Assembly (NCBI RefSeq): GCF_004339565.1
Contig: NZ_SMFZ01000001.1
Span: 2,170,001-2,234,000, forward strand
Length of the DNA: 64,000 bases
Direction: 5' to 3'
Origin: Pseudonocardia endophytica
GTDB lineage: Bacteria > Actinomycetota > Actinomycetes > Mycobacteriales > Pseudonocardiaceae
Shown: piece after piece, positions 1-9,441 of the stretch
Position numbering within the stretch: position 1 is the first letter of the stretch
How the letters are laid out: each line of letters begins with the position of its first letter
The notes under the pieces: model-generated
Seen by the model: the letters and a program-made list of their open reading frames with translations, nothing else
The model's database searches: none
What the model was told of the DNA's origin: nothing
Program-made: the position numbers and the translations under genes

Positions 1-1116
1 ACCCGCCGCACCGGCCTGCTGCTGGTTCTGGAAGATGTCGCCACCGTCGTCGTCGCCCGACTTCGCCTGCTGGTTGAAGTTCGAGCCACCGTGGCCCGCG
101 CCCGACTGCTGCTGGTTCTGGAAGATGTCCCCGCCGTCGTCGTCGCCCGACTTCGCCTGCTGGTTGAAGTTCGACCCTCCGTGGCCGGCACCGGACTGCT
201 GCTGGTTCTGGAAGATGTCCCCGCCGTCGTCGCCGCCGGACTTCGCCTGCTGGTTGAAGTTCGACCCGGCCGCCGCGGCCGCACCCGCCTGCTGCTGGTT
301 CTGGAAGATGTCGCCGCTGTCACGGCCACCGGAGGACGCCTGCTGGTTGAAGTTCGACCCGCCGCCGCCGGCACCGGCCTGCTGCTGGTTCTGCATGATG
401 TCGCCGCCGCCGCCGTCGCCGCCCGACTTCGCCTGCTGGTTGAAGTTCGAGCCGCCACCACCCGCACCGGCCTGCTGCTGGTTCTGCATGATGTCGCCGC
501 CGCCGTCGCCGCCCGACTTCGCCTGCTGGTTGAAGTTCGAGCCGCCACCACCCGCGCCGGCCTGCTGCTGGTTCTGGAAGATGTCCCCGCCGCCGCCGTG
601 GCCGCCGGCCGCCGCCTGCTGGTTGAAGTTCGACCCGCCGCCGTGACCGGCGCCCGCCTGCTGCTGGTTCTGGAAGATGTCGCCGCCACCGTCGTCGCCG
701 GACTTCGCCTGCTGGTTGAAGTTCGACCCGGCCGCGCCCGCTCCGGCCTGCTGCTGGTTCTGGAAGATGTCCCCGCCGCCGTTGTCCTCCGGCAGGAAGA
801 TCCGGTCGCCGTTGGCGTCGATGAAGAAGTGGCGGCCCTGCTCGTCGGTGAAGACCTGCTCGCCGTTCGGGCCGACCAGCACCTCGTCGCCGCCGGACTT
901 CGCCTGCTGGTTGAAGTTCGACCCGGCCGCGCCGGCACCGGCCTGCTGCTGGTTCTGGAAGATGTCGCCGCCGTCGTCGTCGCCGGACTTCGCCTGCTGG
1001 TTGAAGTTCGACCCGGCCGCGCCCGCTCCGGTCTGCTGCTGGTTCTGGAAGATGTCGCCGCCGTCGTCGCCCGACTTGGCCTGCTGGTTGAAGTTGGAGC
1101 CAACCGTCTCGGTCAT
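1..1116 (-). CDS. Gln/Asn-rich tandem-repeat protein, partial (C-terminus outside window)
   Basis: The frame opens at ATG 1114-1116 and stays open for 372 codons to the window edge. After a six-residue leader (MTETVG) the protein is almost entirely an imperfect tandem repeat of about 30 residues. Each unit has two half-repeats, one built on SNFNQQ (11 copies) and one on DIFQNQQQ (11 copies, two as DIMQNQQQ), joined by Gly/Asp/Ala/Ser linkers. One unique segment of about 37 residues (roughly residues 75-111, GDEVLVGPNGEQVF onward, containing DANGD) interrupts the array. No signal peptide or membrane segment is visible. I do not recognise a family. Two similar polar half-repeats per unit would suit stacked beta-rungs (beta-solenoid or amyloid-like fibre), but that is inference. 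A purine-rich stretch (GAGAGGCGAGAG) precedes the ATG. Long open frames on the + strand here are composition shadows. Confidence 0.8.
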   Translation of the reverse strand, partial: MTETVGSNFNQQAKSGDDGGDIFQNQQQTGAGAAGSNFNQQAKSGDDDGGDIFQNQQQAGAGAAGSNFNQQAKSGGDEVLVGPNGEQVFTDEQGRHFFIDANGDRIFLPEDNGGGDIFQNQQQAGAGAAGSNFNQQAKSGDDGGGDIFQNQQQAGAGHGGGSNFNQQAAAGGHGGGGDIFQNQQQAGAGGGGSNFNQQAKSGGDGGGDIMQNQQQAGAGGGGSNFNQQAKSGGDGGGGDIMQNQQQAGAGGGGSNFNQQASSGGRDSGDIFQNQQQAGAAAAAGSNFNQQAKSGGDDGGDIFQNQQQSGAGHGGSNFNQQAKSGDDDGGDIFQNQQQSGAGHGGSNFNQQAKSGDDDGGDIFQNQQQAGAAG

Positions 1117-1209
1117 GATCTCTCGCCTCTCGGTGTGTCCTTCGGGGGTCGAGACCGATCGGGTGGTCTCGCTTGCCGAGAAGGTTGCGCCGGGGCGGGC
1201 GCCGCAACA

Positions 1210-1227
1210 TGAGTACCGGGCTACTCA
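1210..1227. promoter_or_regulatory. Palindrome upstream of the Gln/Asn-repeat gene
   Basis: A perfect 6+6 inverted repeat (TGAGTA, six bases, TACTCA) lies about 95 bases before the start of the repeat-protein gene. A possible -10 (TATGCT read on the minus strand, 1296-1301) lies further upstream, which would put the palindrome in a long leader of about 170 bases. It could be an operator or an RNA hairpin; no regulator is encoded next to it. Confidence 0.35.
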
Positions 1228-1366
1228 ACTGCTCGGAGCCCATTGCTCACGTCGTGGCGGATACTGCATCGTCGCAGGTCAGACCGGCTACGACGAGCAT
1301 AGGCGGCGGTCGCGCGAATGCTCGCACGATCGCGGTCCCATCATCAGAATCGATGAGACCGGGTTG

Positions 1367-2344
<978 letters not shown>

Positions 2345-2623
2345 TCAGGCCGCTCCGCCGGCGACGGCCGGGAGGATCGTCATCGTCGAGGTCTCGGTGA
2401 CCGGCGCCTCGAGGCCGCCCGCGAAACGGACGTCCTCGTCGTCGACGTAGATGTTCACGAACCGGTGCAGCTTGCCGTCGGTGATCAGCCGGTCCTTGAT
2501 GCCGCCGTGGCGGGACTCGAGGTCCTCGATGACGTCGGAGACCGTGGCGCCCTTGGCCTCGACGGACTTCTCGCCGCCGGTGTGCGTGCGCAGGATCGTG
2601 GGGATGGAAACGGTGACGGCCAT
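2345..2623 (-). CDS. cysO: Sulfur-carrier protein CysO (ubiquitin-like)
   Basis: A 92-residue beta-grasp (MoaD/ThiS/ubiquitin-like) carrier that is thiocarboxylated at a C-terminal glycine and donates sulfur to CysM. The body (RTHTGGEKSVEAKGATVSDV, then a FVNIYVDDEDVRF strand region) is typical. The C-terminus reads ILPAVAGGAA: the functional Gly-Gly is followed by two extra alanines, so it must be trimmed before activation, or the active form stops short. The neighbouring JAMM protease gene fits that task. ATG 2623 is preceded by AGGAG about ten bases upstream. Confidence 0.92.
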   Translation of the reverse strand: MAVTVSIPTILRTHTGGEKSVEAKGATVSDVIEDLESRHGGIKDRLITDGKLHRFVNIYVDDEDVRFAGGLEAPVTETSTMTILPAVAGGAA

Positions 2624-2710
2624 GGTCGAGCTACTCCTGGTGAGATTCGGCTGAGAACTGCTCCGACGCGGTCAACGCACCCGACGGTGCGCGGGATTCC
2701 GCTCCGACGG

Positions 2711-3184
2711 TCAGCTGTGGTCCGGGACGTCGTCCGCGCCGGTGTGCGCGAACATGTACGACTCGACGACCTGGATCTCCTCCTCGGTCACCTCGCCGTC
2801 GACGATCCGGTAGGAGTGCAGGTCGTGGCCCGTGTGGTTCGCCTCGGCGTCCTCGCGGGTGGAGACCAGCACGTAGTGCGCGTACGGCTCGGACGCGTAC
2901 GAGATGTCCGTGCGCGAGGGGTACGCCTCGGTCGCCGTGTGCGAGTGGTAGATCACCACGGGCACCTCGTCGCGGGCGTCCATGTCCTTGTACAGCGCGA
3001 GCAGGTCGGCGGAGTCGAACTCGTAGAACGTCGGCGACCGGGCCGCGTTGAGCATCGGGACGAACCGGTGCGGGCGGTCGGAGCCGTCATCGGGTCCGGC
3101 GATCACGCCACAGGCCTCGTCCGGGTGGTCCCGGCGGGCGTGCGCGACGATCTCCTCGACGAGGTCGGCTCGGATGACCAGCAC
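2711..3184 (-). CDS. mec: JAMM/MPN+ metalloprotease Mec (CysO-cysteine peptidase)
   Basis: A zinc hydrolase of 157 residues that releases cysteine from the CysO-cysteine adduct. The JAMM signature is complete: an upstream Glu in DEACGVI, then HSHTATEAYPSRTD (HxH, Ser and Asp ligands). I chose GTG 3184 because TATCCT (3191-3196 on the other strand) ends exactly six bases before it, the layout of a leaderless actinobacterial promoter. A longer reading from GTG 3220 only adds a basic tail of 12 residues. It heads the mec-cysO-cysM operon, 87 bases before cysO. Confidence 0.92.
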   Translation of the reverse strand: MLVIRADLVEEIVAHARRDHPDEACGVIAGPDDGSDRPHRFVPMLNAARSPTFYEFDSADLLALYKDMDARDEVPVVIYHSHTATEAYPSRTDISYASEPYAHYVLVSTREDAEANHTGHDLHSYRIVDGEVTEEEIQVVESYMFAHTGADDVPDHS

Positions 3185-3226
3185 GGGGACAGGATACGGG
3201 GCGCGTGCACGGCCCCGCACGCCACG

Positions 3227-3739
3227 TCACCCCCCTCGGACCAGGCTCACACCGGAGAACTCCGGCAGCGATCCGGACAGCACCGCGTTGCAGCGGTCCT
3301 GGTAGGCGGCGACGGCGAGCCGGGCACGGCGGTCCCCGCCGTCGTCGAGTGCCGCGCCGAGCAGCGCTGCGCCCGGCCCGGCACCGGACGGGGACCGGTC
3401 CGGCACGATGTCCCGCCGCGCGGCCGCGTGGTGCGCCGCCAGCTCGCGCACCGCGCGGGACGCCCGTTCCAGCCGCCCGGCGGCCGCGACGACGTCCTGG
3501 CGCAGCGCGGCCAGGTGCGTGCGGGCGCCGTCCGCGGCCGGACCGGCGTGCACCGCCGCGTCCCGGCGCAGCACCGCGTCCAGGTCACCGACGACGTCGC
3601 GGGCGGTGTCCGCGGCACGGCCGACGGCACCGGCCAGCGCGTCGAACCCGGCCGGACCGGAGCCGGACAGCAGGCCCGCACGCAGGCGGGTCAGCCCGAC
3701 GGTGGCCGGGTCCAGCGACGTCGTGGCGTAGGTGGTCAT
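3227..3739 (-). CDS. Hypothetical Ala-rich helical protein
   Basis: A protein of 170 residues, rich in Ala, Arg and Asp, predicted mostly helical (RAADTARDVVGDLDAVLRRD, then further heptad-like Ala/Leu stretches). There is no signal peptide and I recognise no catalytic motif. Its ATG (3739) overlaps the stop of the upstream lipoprotein gene as ATGA, and that gene in turn overlaps the 99-residue gene, so the three are translationally coupled and probably work together at the cell surface. Helical size and context resemble WXG100/ESX-type accessory sets, but no WXG motif is seen. It ends 42 bases before mec, which has its own leaderless promoter. Confidence 0.7.
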   Translation of the reverse strand: MTTYATTSLDPATVGLTRLRAGLLSGSGPAGFDALAGAVGRAADTARDVVGDLDAVLRRDAAVHAGPAADGARTHLAALRQDVVAAAGRLERASRAVRELAAHHAAARRDIVPDRSPSGAGPGAALLGAALDDGGDRRARLAVAAYQDRCNAVLSGSLPEFSGVSLVRGG

Positions 3740-4257
3740 CGGGTGCTCCTCGTCGGCATCGCGGTGAGCAGGCGTTCCGCGACGGCCGCCGCGGTCCGGC
3801 AGGGGTCCGGCACAGGCGCCGTCGCGGGCCCGACCTGCACGACCAGCAGCTCCCCATCGGACAACCCGGCGTGCAGCGAGCACGACGGGTCGCCCCCGGG
3901 TGTGGTGACGACGGTCGGGGCGCCCGCCAGCTGCCCGGTGCGGAACGCCCGGAACTCGCCCGCCGCCCGGTACAGCGCGCCGAGCCCACCGGCGGCGTGG
4001 ACGTCGGCCCGCACCACCGCCGTCGACGACGGGTCGGTCCACGTGCACCCGGCCCCGGCGGGCAGCGCCGTCGAGGCCACCACCAGGTCGGGAGCCAGCC
4101 GGGCGGTCGGACCCGGGCATCCGCCGAGTGCCGTCGCGTCCCGCACGACGGCGACCGGCGGCGCGGTCGACGGCGACGGCGGCACCGGGTCCGCCGTGCA
4201 GCCGGCCGCCACCGCGACCAGCGCGACCGTCGCGACGATCCGGGGCACCGCCCTCAC
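3736..4257 (-). CDS. DUF3558-like exported lipoprotein
   Basis: A predicted lipoprotein of 173 residues. The N-terminus is basic (MRAVPR), followed by a hydrophobic helix and the lipobox VAAGC, so Cys about residue 20 would be lipidated. The exported part has paired cysteines (LGGCPG, GAGCTW, DPSCSL, PDPCRT) and the alpha/beta layout of actinobacterial DUF3558-type domains; function is unknown. The start is GTG 4257, overlapping the stop of the 99-residue gene (GTGA), and its own stop overlaps the next ATG. The exported half of the kinase at 56832-59069 looks similar in style. Confidence 0.8.
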   Translation of the reverse strand: MRAVPRIVATVALVAVAAGCTADPVPPSPSTAPPVAVVRDATALGGCPGPTARLAPDLVVASTALPAGAGCTWTDPSSTAVVRADVHAAGGLGALYRAAGEFRAFRTGQLAGAPTVVTTPGGDPSCSLHAGLSDGELLVVQVGPATAPVPDPCRTAAAVAERLLTAMPTRSTR

Positions 4258-4553
4258 GCCGGGACCGCGCCGTCCCGCTCGGCGGCCTCGTAGTCGCGCA
4301 GCTGCGCCTGCAGCGCGGCGATCGCGGCGAGCAGCCGGGCCTGGCGGTCGGCGATCTCGGCCCGCGCGTCCTCCGTCATCCGGACGAGCTGGCGGTACGC
4401 GTTCAGCGAGACCTCGTCGGAACCCGGCGGCGGGGCGCTCAGGGCGGCGTCGAGCTCCATCGCGCTGCGGGACAACCGAGCCAGCGTCTCCTGCAGGGAC
4501 GCGATGAGCGCGCGCAGGCGCTCCGGATCGACCCGGTAGCCGGAGATCGTCAT
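4254..4553 (-). CDS. Small coiled-coil protein
   Basis: A protein of 99 residues that is nearly all helix, with two amphipathic arms (RLRALIASLQETLARLSRSA and AEIADRQARLLAAIAALQ) around a Pro-rich turn (APPPGSDEV). Size and hairpin shape resemble WXG100/PE/EspC-type secreted helical proteins, yet there is no WXG and no clear YxxxD/E signal. It is first in a coupled three-gene set with the lipoprotein and the 170-residue protein. Function is unknown. Confidence 0.75.
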   Translation of the reverse strand: MTISGYRVDPERLRALIASLQETLARLSRSAMELDAALSAPPPGSDEVSLNAYRQLVRMTEDARAEIADRQARLLAAIAALQAQLRDYEAAERDGAVPA

Positions 4554-4633
4554 GGCGGCACCGTCGCAGCCCGCCGCCCACCCCGGTGGCGTTCCCGGCG
4601 GGACGTTCGCGGGAGTGAAGCGGCGACGACGCC

Positions 4634-5098
4634 TCAGCGCGCCGCCAGGTACCGGGCGAGGTTGTCGAGCGAGGAACGCAGGCCCACGGCGTGGTCCTCG
4701 GCGGAGATGCCCGACGGCACGTCGTCGGCCCTGATGACCACGCGCGTGCCACCCGCCTCGCCGGTGAGCTCCCAGGTCATGGTCATGGTGCCGGCGAAGG
4801 CCGGGTCGTCGGCGACGAAGTCGACCGCCTGCACGACCCGCACGGCCGGAACGATCTCCACGAAGCGGGCCTCGACGACGTCGGAGCCCGCGGTCGTCTT
4901 GCCCGGCGCCGACGACACGTCGCCGTAGGTCAGGACCAGGCGGTAGCCGCCGCCCTGGCCCGGGTCGAAGCGCTCGAACACCCCGCTCATGCCGGCAGGC
5001 GGCAACCAGGCGGACAGCGCGTCGGGCTCGACGAGGGCCCTGAAGACGCGCTCGGCCGGTGCCGCGACCAGCCGGGACGCGGAGTCCGTCCGGGTCAC
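4634..5098 (-). CDS. AHSA1/SRPBCC-domain protein
   Basis: A START-like (SRPBCC, Aha1-type) protein of 154 residues. It has the usual entry motif (RLVAAPAERVFRALVEPDAL), the SAWLPP turn and a C-terminal helix (SLDNLARYLAAR). Members bind hydrophobic ligands or act as stress-associated proteins; the ligand here cannot be predicted. I prefer GTG 5098, which begins just before the conserved strand; a reading from upstream adds a low-complexity tail of 41 residues with no homology signal. It stands alone between the lipoprotein set and the DUF2017-clpS pair. Confidence 0.8.
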   Translation of the reverse strand: MTRTDSASRLVAAPAERVFRALVEPDALSAWLPPAGMSGVFERFDPGQGGGYRLVLTYGDVSSAPGKTTAGSDVVEARFVEIVPAVRVVQAVDFVADDPAFAGTMTMTWELTGEAGGTRVVIRADDVPSGISAEDHAVGLRSSLDNLARYLAAR

Positions 5099-5252
5099 GT
5101 CAGCACCTGTCCCGTCGTCCGGGCCTCCGGTACCGGCCGGTGCCCTCTCGTGCCGTCCATCGCCGCCTCCCGCGCCCGCCGTTGCTCGAGGACCGTGACC
5201 GGCACACCGCGCGGGAATCATCGGTGCGGGTCGGGATCGGCGGGCGGATCGG

Positions 5253-5804
5253 CTACAGGGACCGCATGCGCACGCGCACGAGCGAGTCCTGCACGAACGT
5301 CAGCCAGTGGTAGATGCCCAGGTGCGGGGCGCGGGGGTCGTCGTCCGGGAGCTGGTCGGGCATCTCCTCGCTGACGTCGAGGGCCGTACCGAGCGCGAGC
5401 CGCACGTCGTTCAGCGCGGCCAGCCAGGTGTCGGCCTCCTCGGTGTTCAGCTCGACCCGTCCGCCCGCCTCGGGCAGCGTCTGGATGACGAGCGCGGCGG
5501 CCGCGTCCTTCGCCTCGATCAGCGACGGCTCGTGCAGCGAGCGCAGGCCCTGGGCCAGGTCCTGGTCCTCGGAGGTGAAGTCCGGAAGCAGCCGGGCGAG
5601 CACGCGGTCGGTCGGACGCGACGTCGGGCCCGTCCGGATCCCGGTCAGAGCCGCCAGCTCGTCCTCCGGCTGCTCGGAGGCCCTGCCGGACAGCATCGTC
5701 CGGACCTCGGTGAACAAGCCGTGCAGGACACGGGCCTCCTCACCGGAGAACCCGGAGACGAACCGCAGGCGATCACCGCGCCCGGTGCGCTTCCAGCCGT
5801 TCAT
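5253..5804 (-). CDS. DUF2017 family protein
   Basis: A soluble helical protein of 183 residues matching the actinobacterial DUF2017 family, whose genes commonly follow clpS. Visible features are an acidic middle ([13 protein letters not shown]), a conserved helix ([20 protein letters not shown]) and a C-terminal [12 protein letters not shown] segment. Its ATG 5804 overlaps the clpS stop as ATGA, so the two are translationally coupled. Coupling suggests a role in ClpP-dependent proteolysis, but none is established. Confidence 0.85.
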   Translation of the reverse strand: MNGWKRTGRGDRLRFVSGFSGEEARVLHGLFTEVRTMLSGRASEQPEDELAALTGIRTGPTSRPTDRVLARLLPDFTSEDQDLAQGLRSLHEPSLIEAKDAAAALVIQTLPEAGGRVELNTEEADTWLAALNDVRLALGTALDVSEEMPDQLPDDDPRAPHLGIYHWLTFVQDSLVRVRMRSL

Positions 5805-6097
5805 GTGCGCTGCATGGTGGCCCACAGGCCGGCCGCGTGCAGCTTCGCGACGTCCGCCTCGATCGTGTCCTTGTCCCCCGACGAGACCGCGGCGCGGCCC
5901 TTGTGGTGCACGTCGAGCATCAGCTGGTTGGCCTTCGGCTCCGGGTAACCGAACAGCTTCTGCAGCACGTACGTGACGTAGGACATGAGGTTGACCGGGT
6001 CGTTCCAGACGATCGCCTGCCACGGGGTGTCCGGGGAGACGTCCTCGTCCACGGCCGGGTCCACCTGTTCGGTGGGCGTCGGTAACGGCACGGTCAT
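5801..6097 (-). CDS. clpS: ATP-dependent Clp protease adaptor ClpS
   Basis: An N-recognin of 98 residues that delivers N-degron substrates to the ClpC/ClpP protease. The core is well conserved: [20 protein letters not shown] (Asn-Asp-Pro of the N-end pocket), FGYPEPKA, and the helix [11 protein letters not shown]. Two in-frame ATGs are possible, 6097 and 6106; neither has a well-spaced ribosome site, and I give the shorter. It is divergent from pncB (57-base gap) and coupled to the DUF2017 gene. Confidence 0.92.
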   Translation of the reverse strand: MTVPLPTPTEQVDPAVDEDVSPDTPWQAIVWNDPVNLMSYVTYVLQKLFGYPEPKANQLMLDVHHKGRAAVSSGDKDTIEADVAKLHAAGLWATMQRT

Positions 6098-6154
6098 ACC
6101 GCCCATGGTGGCATGTGACGCACGGGACTCCGAACCGCACATAGGCTGCCGGGC

Positions 6155-7447
6155 ATGACCCCGGATCCGGGCACCGCGTTGCTCACCGACCGGTACGAGC
6201 TGACCATGGTCGCGGCCGCGCTCGCCGACGGCACGGCCTCGCGCCGGTGCGTGTTCGAGCTGTTCGCCCGCCGGCTGCCGGACGGGCGGCGCTACGGCGT
6301 CGTCGCCGGCACCGGGCGGCTGCTGGAGGCGCTGGAGCGGTTCCGCTTCGGACCGGAGGACCTCGAGCTGCTGGCCGGCGTCGTCGACGAGGACACGGTG
6401 GACTGGTTGCGCGACTACCGGTTCTCCGGCGACGTCGACGGCTACCCCGAGGGCGAGCTGTACTTCCCCGGCTCGCCGATCCTCACCGTGTCCGGCACGT
6501 TCGCCGACGCAGTGATCCTGGAGACGCTGGCGCTGTCGATCTACAACCACGACAGCGCGATCGCGTCGGCCGCCGCCCGGATGGTGACCGCGGCAGCCGG
6601 GCGCCCGCTGATCGAGATGGGGTCGCGGCGCACGCACGAGGAGGCGGCCGTCGCCTGCGCCAGGGCCGCGTACCTGGCCGGCTTCGGCGCCACCTCGAAC
6701 CTCGCCGCGCGCCTGCGCCACGGCATCCCCACCGCGGGTACCGCCGCACACGCCTGGATCCTGCTGCACGACGACGAGCGCAGCGCGTTCGCGAGCCAGG
6801 TCGCCGCGCTCGGGGAGTCGACGACGCTGCTCGTCGACACGTTCGACATCCGGCAGGGCATCGACAACGCGATCGCCGCGGCCGGGACCGGGCTCGGCGC
6901 CATCCGGATCGACTCCGGCGACCTCGGCGAGCTGGCCCGCCAGGCCCGCGAGCAGCTCGACGGCCTCGGCGCGACCGGCACGAAGATCGTCCTGTCCGGC
7001 GACCTCGACGAGTACGCGATCGCCTCGCTGCGCGCCGAGCCGGTCGACTCCTACGGCGTCGGCACGTCCGTGGTCACCGGGTCCGGCCACCCGACGGCCG
7101 GGATGGTCTACAAGCTCGTCGAGGTCGACGGGCGCCCGGTCTCGAAGCGCAGCACGTCCAAGGAGTCCCGCGGCGGGCGCAAGGCGGCGCTGCGCAGGCA
7201 CAAGCCGACCGGAACGTCCGTCGAGGAGGTCGTGTACCGCGCGGACGCCCCGCCCGCGGTCGGGCCGCACGACACGGTACTGCCGGTGCCGCTCGTGCGC
7301 GGCGGGAAGGTCCAGGCCGGCGTCGACGACCTGGAGGCCGCCCGCGATCGCCTGCGCGGCGCGCTCGTCTCGGTCCCGTGGGAGGGGCTCAAGCTCTCCC
7401 GCGGCGAGCCCGCCATCCCGACGACCTTCCTCTCCGACCAGCCATGA
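6155..7447 (+). CDS. pncB: Nicotinate phosphoribosyltransferase
   Basis: An enzyme of 430 residues that joins nicotinate to PRPP to give nicotinate mononucleotide in NAD salvage. The family N-terminus [15 protein letters not shown], the FELFARRLP strand, the conserved region with [11 protein letters not shown] near residue 200 and the phosphate-binding [14 protein letters not shown] are all present. TAGGCT (6142-6147) lies seven bases before ATG 6155, suggesting a leaderless or near-leaderless transcript. Its stop overlaps the start of pncA (ATGA), making a two-enzyme salvage operon next to clpS, an arrangement common in actinobacteria. Confidence 0.94.
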   Translation: MTPDPGTALLTDRYELTMVAAALADGTASRRCVFELFARRLPDGRRYGVVAGTGRLLEALERFRFGPEDLELLAGVVDEDTVDWLRDYRFSGDVDGYPEGELYFPGSPILTVSGTFADAVILETLALSIYNHDSAIASAAARMVTAAAGRPLIEMGSRRTHEEAAVACARAAYLAGFGATSNLAARLRHGIPTAGTAAHAWILLHDDERSAFASQVAALGESTTLLVDTFDIRQGIDNAIAAAGTGLGAIRIDSGDLGELARQAREQLDGLGATGTKIVLSGDLDEYAIASLRAEPVDSYGVGTSVVTGSGHPTAGMVYKLVEVDGRPVSKRSTSKESRGGRKAALRRHKPTGTSVEEVVYRADAPPAVGPHDTVLPVPLVRGGKVQAGVDDLEAARDRLRGALVSVPWEGLKLSRGEPAIPTTFLSDQP

Positions 7448-8010
7448 CTCGCGCCCTGATCGTCGTCGACGTGCAGAACGACTTCTGCGAGGGCGGCTCG
7501 CTCGCCGTCACCGGTGGCGCGGCCGTCGCGGCCGGGATCGGCGCGCTCGCCGCGTCCGGCTACGACCACGTCGTCGCGACCCGGGACGTGCACGTCGATC
7601 CCGGCGACCACTTCGCCCGCCCGCCGGCCGTCCCCGACTACCGCACGTCCTGGCCGGTGCACTGCGTGACCGGGACGCCGGGGGCGTCCTTCCACCCGGC
7701 CCTGGACGTGACGCCGATCGAGGCCGTGTTCGACAAGGGCGCCTACACCAGCGCGTACTCCGGTTTCGAGGGCAGCGACCAGGGCGAGACCGGCACGCCC
7801 CTGCGGGAGTGGCTGCACGCCAGGGGTGTGGAGCACGTCCACGTCGTCGGCCTTGCCACCGACCACTGCGTCCGCGCCACCGCCCTGGACGCCGCCGGAC
7901 ACGGGTTCACGACGACCGTCCTCCTCGGGCACTGCGCAGGCGTCTCCCCGGACACGACGGCGGCGGCCCTCGACGAGATGCGCGCCGCGGGCGTGGAGGT
8001 GGTCGGCTGA
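7444..8010 (+). CDS. pncA: Nicotinamidase
   Basis: An isochorismatase-fold hydrolase of 188 residues that turns nicotinamide into nicotinate for PncB. The catalytic triad is visible: Asp9 in VVDVQNDF, Lys in FDKGAY near residue 98 and Cys in TDHCVRAT near residue 140. The metal ligands ([11 protein letters not shown] and WPVHC) are also present. It overlaps pncB by four bases. Its product could feed both NAD salvage and the degradative nic genes further along, so the cell has two competing fates for nicotinate. Confidence 0.94.
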   Translation: MTRALIVVDVQNDFCEGGSLAVTGGAAVAAGIGALAASGYDHVVATRDVHVDPGDHFARPPAVPDYRTSWPVHCVTGTPGASFHPALDVTPIEAVFDKGAYTSAYSGFEGSDQGETGTPLREWLHARGVEHVHVVGLATDHCVRATALDAAGHGFTTTVLLGHCAGVSPDTTAAALDEMRAAGVEVVG

Positions 8011-8064
8011 CCGCCGGCTCCGCCCCTTCGCCTCGCACCGCCTGCGGCGCGCACGCCCGGGCCA

Positions 8065-8500
8065 TGATCAGCAGAACCGGTCGGAACGCGCCAGTGATGG
8101 CGCGCTGATGCCACTTCTGCGGATCTTGGGCCGGCTCTGGCGCCCATCACCCCCCTTGATCAGCGCAATCGGTCGAAACGCGCCATGTCTGGCGCCTCGG
8201 TGCCGGTTCCGCCGATCATGGGTGGCGCCAGCGCAGGGCCACCCAACTCGATCATCAGGGCCGACCACACCAGCCACCGGGCGTCGCGCCACCGCCCGTT
8301 CCACTGATCACGGGCACGCCCCGACCCCGAGCCACCCACCTTGATCAGCGCAGACGGTCAGAACGCGCCACCCGTCTCGCGCTGGTGCCACTTCCGCCGA
8401 TCACGGGCTGCGCCAGCGCCCGGCAGGCCGCCTTGATCAGCGCAAACGGTCAGAATGCGCCATATGTGGCGCGTTGATGCCACTCCCGCCGATCATGAGC
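8065..8500. repeat. Five-copy ~92-bp tandem repeat of hairpin units
   Basis: This 495-bp gap between convergent pncA and the thioesterase gene holds about five direct repeats with a period near 92 bp, starting near 8065, 8156, 8249 (degenerate), 8341 and 8433. Each has a conserved part of about 65 bp beginning TTGATCAGCGCA, with CGGTC and ACGCGCCA in the left arm and TGGCGCG and CCGATCATG in the right arm. Each unit is thus an imperfect palindrome capable of one long hairpin. Spacers are about 25 bp and related to each other (GGCGCCAGCGC recurs). No gene is seen inside. Confidence 0.8.
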
Positions 8501-8505
8501 GCAAC

Positions 8506-9441
8506 TCAGAGGTTCCGCATCCGGAACGGGGCCAGTGCCTCGGCGAGGCGGACCGGGTCGCCGTCCTGGCCGGGGGCGTGGTGCCTGCCCTCCGCCTCCG
8601 CCAGACCGATGCAGCGCGGGCCGTCGAACAGGCCGCAGGCGTAGCGGACGGTGTCCTCGTCGAGCTCCAGGACGCCGACGCGCAGCTGGTAGATGCCCGG
8701 GTAGTGCACCTGGTCGCGGTACTGCACGGCCAGGGAGCTGGGCGACAGGCCGTCCAGCGGCCCGCCCGTCGGGTAGCCGAGGACGTCCTGGTGCAGCTCG
8801 GCGAGGCCGTCGAGATACCAGCCGGCCAGCGCGACGTTGTTGACGTGCCGGTTCGTGTCCAGGTCGCCGAAGCGGGTGCGGACGTCGACGCGGAACGGGT
8901 AGTTCTCCCGCACCAGGCGGGCGTCGCCGCGGTCCGGGCGGGTGGGGGCGGGCGCGGAGACCTGGATGGTCGCGAGCGCGCCGCGCACCACGTCGGGTAG
9001 CGGGGACGGCTCCGTGCCGTCACGGGGGTGGTCGCCGTCGGCAGCCGGCGGGGCCGGGACGTCACAGTGCACGGAGACCGACTCGCCGGTGGCGACGCAC
9101 TCGTGGCCGGCGAACACGGCGTAGCGGTAGGCGAAGGACGAGGCGCCGATGTGGCTGACCCCGATACCGATCCGGTAGTTGCCCGCCACCCGCAGCGGCG
9201 CGATGACGTCGACCCGCACGGCGGCCAGCAGCAGCCGCACCCGCGACTGCAGCCGGGCGACGAGGTCGGCGCCGAACGCGTCCCGCTCGACCGCGACCCG
9301 GGCGTCCTCGAACCAGCGCACCAGCGCGTCCCGGCCGATCCGGCGGCTCGGGTCGAGGTCGGAGTAGCGGGCCTCGTGCTCGATCAGCACGGGGTACAGA
9401 GACGGGTCCTCGCGGGTCTGCGTACTGGTCACGCACCCCAT
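8506..9441 (-). CDS. Double hot-dog acyl-CoA thioesterase family protein
   Basis: A protein of 311 residues with two 4-hydroxybenzoyl-CoA thioesterase-like hot-dog domains in tandem. The first shows EARYSDLDPSRRIGRDALVRW near residue 25 and the second RTRFGDLDTNRHVNNVALAG near residue 185. The second keeps the Asp/Asn-rich active-site loop in better form, so it may carry catalysis. The acyl substrate is unknown. ATG 9441 and GTG 9432 are both possible starts. It is convergent with pncA across the tandem repeat array. Confidence 0.82.
   Translation of the reverse strand: MGCVTSTQTREDPSLYPVLIEHEARYSDLDPSRRIGRDALVRWFEDARVAVERDAFGADLVARLQSRVRLLLAAVRVDVIAPLRVAGNYRIGIGVSHIGASSFAYRYAVFAGHECVATGESVSVHCDVPAPPAADGDHPRDGTEPSPLPDVVRGALATIQVSAPAPTRPDRGDARLVRENYPFRVDVRTRFGDLDTNRHVNNVALAGWYLDGLAELHQDVLGYPTGGPLDGLSPSSLAVQYRDQVHYPGIYQLRVGVLELDEDTVRYACGLFDGPRCIGLAEAEGRHHAPGQDGDPVRLAEALAPFRMRNL

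Noticed and set aside
8065..8500. CRISPR array
   Set aside because: Units of about 65 bp are too long and too variable, spacers of about 25 bp are related to one another, one unit is degenerate, and no cas gene is nearby.
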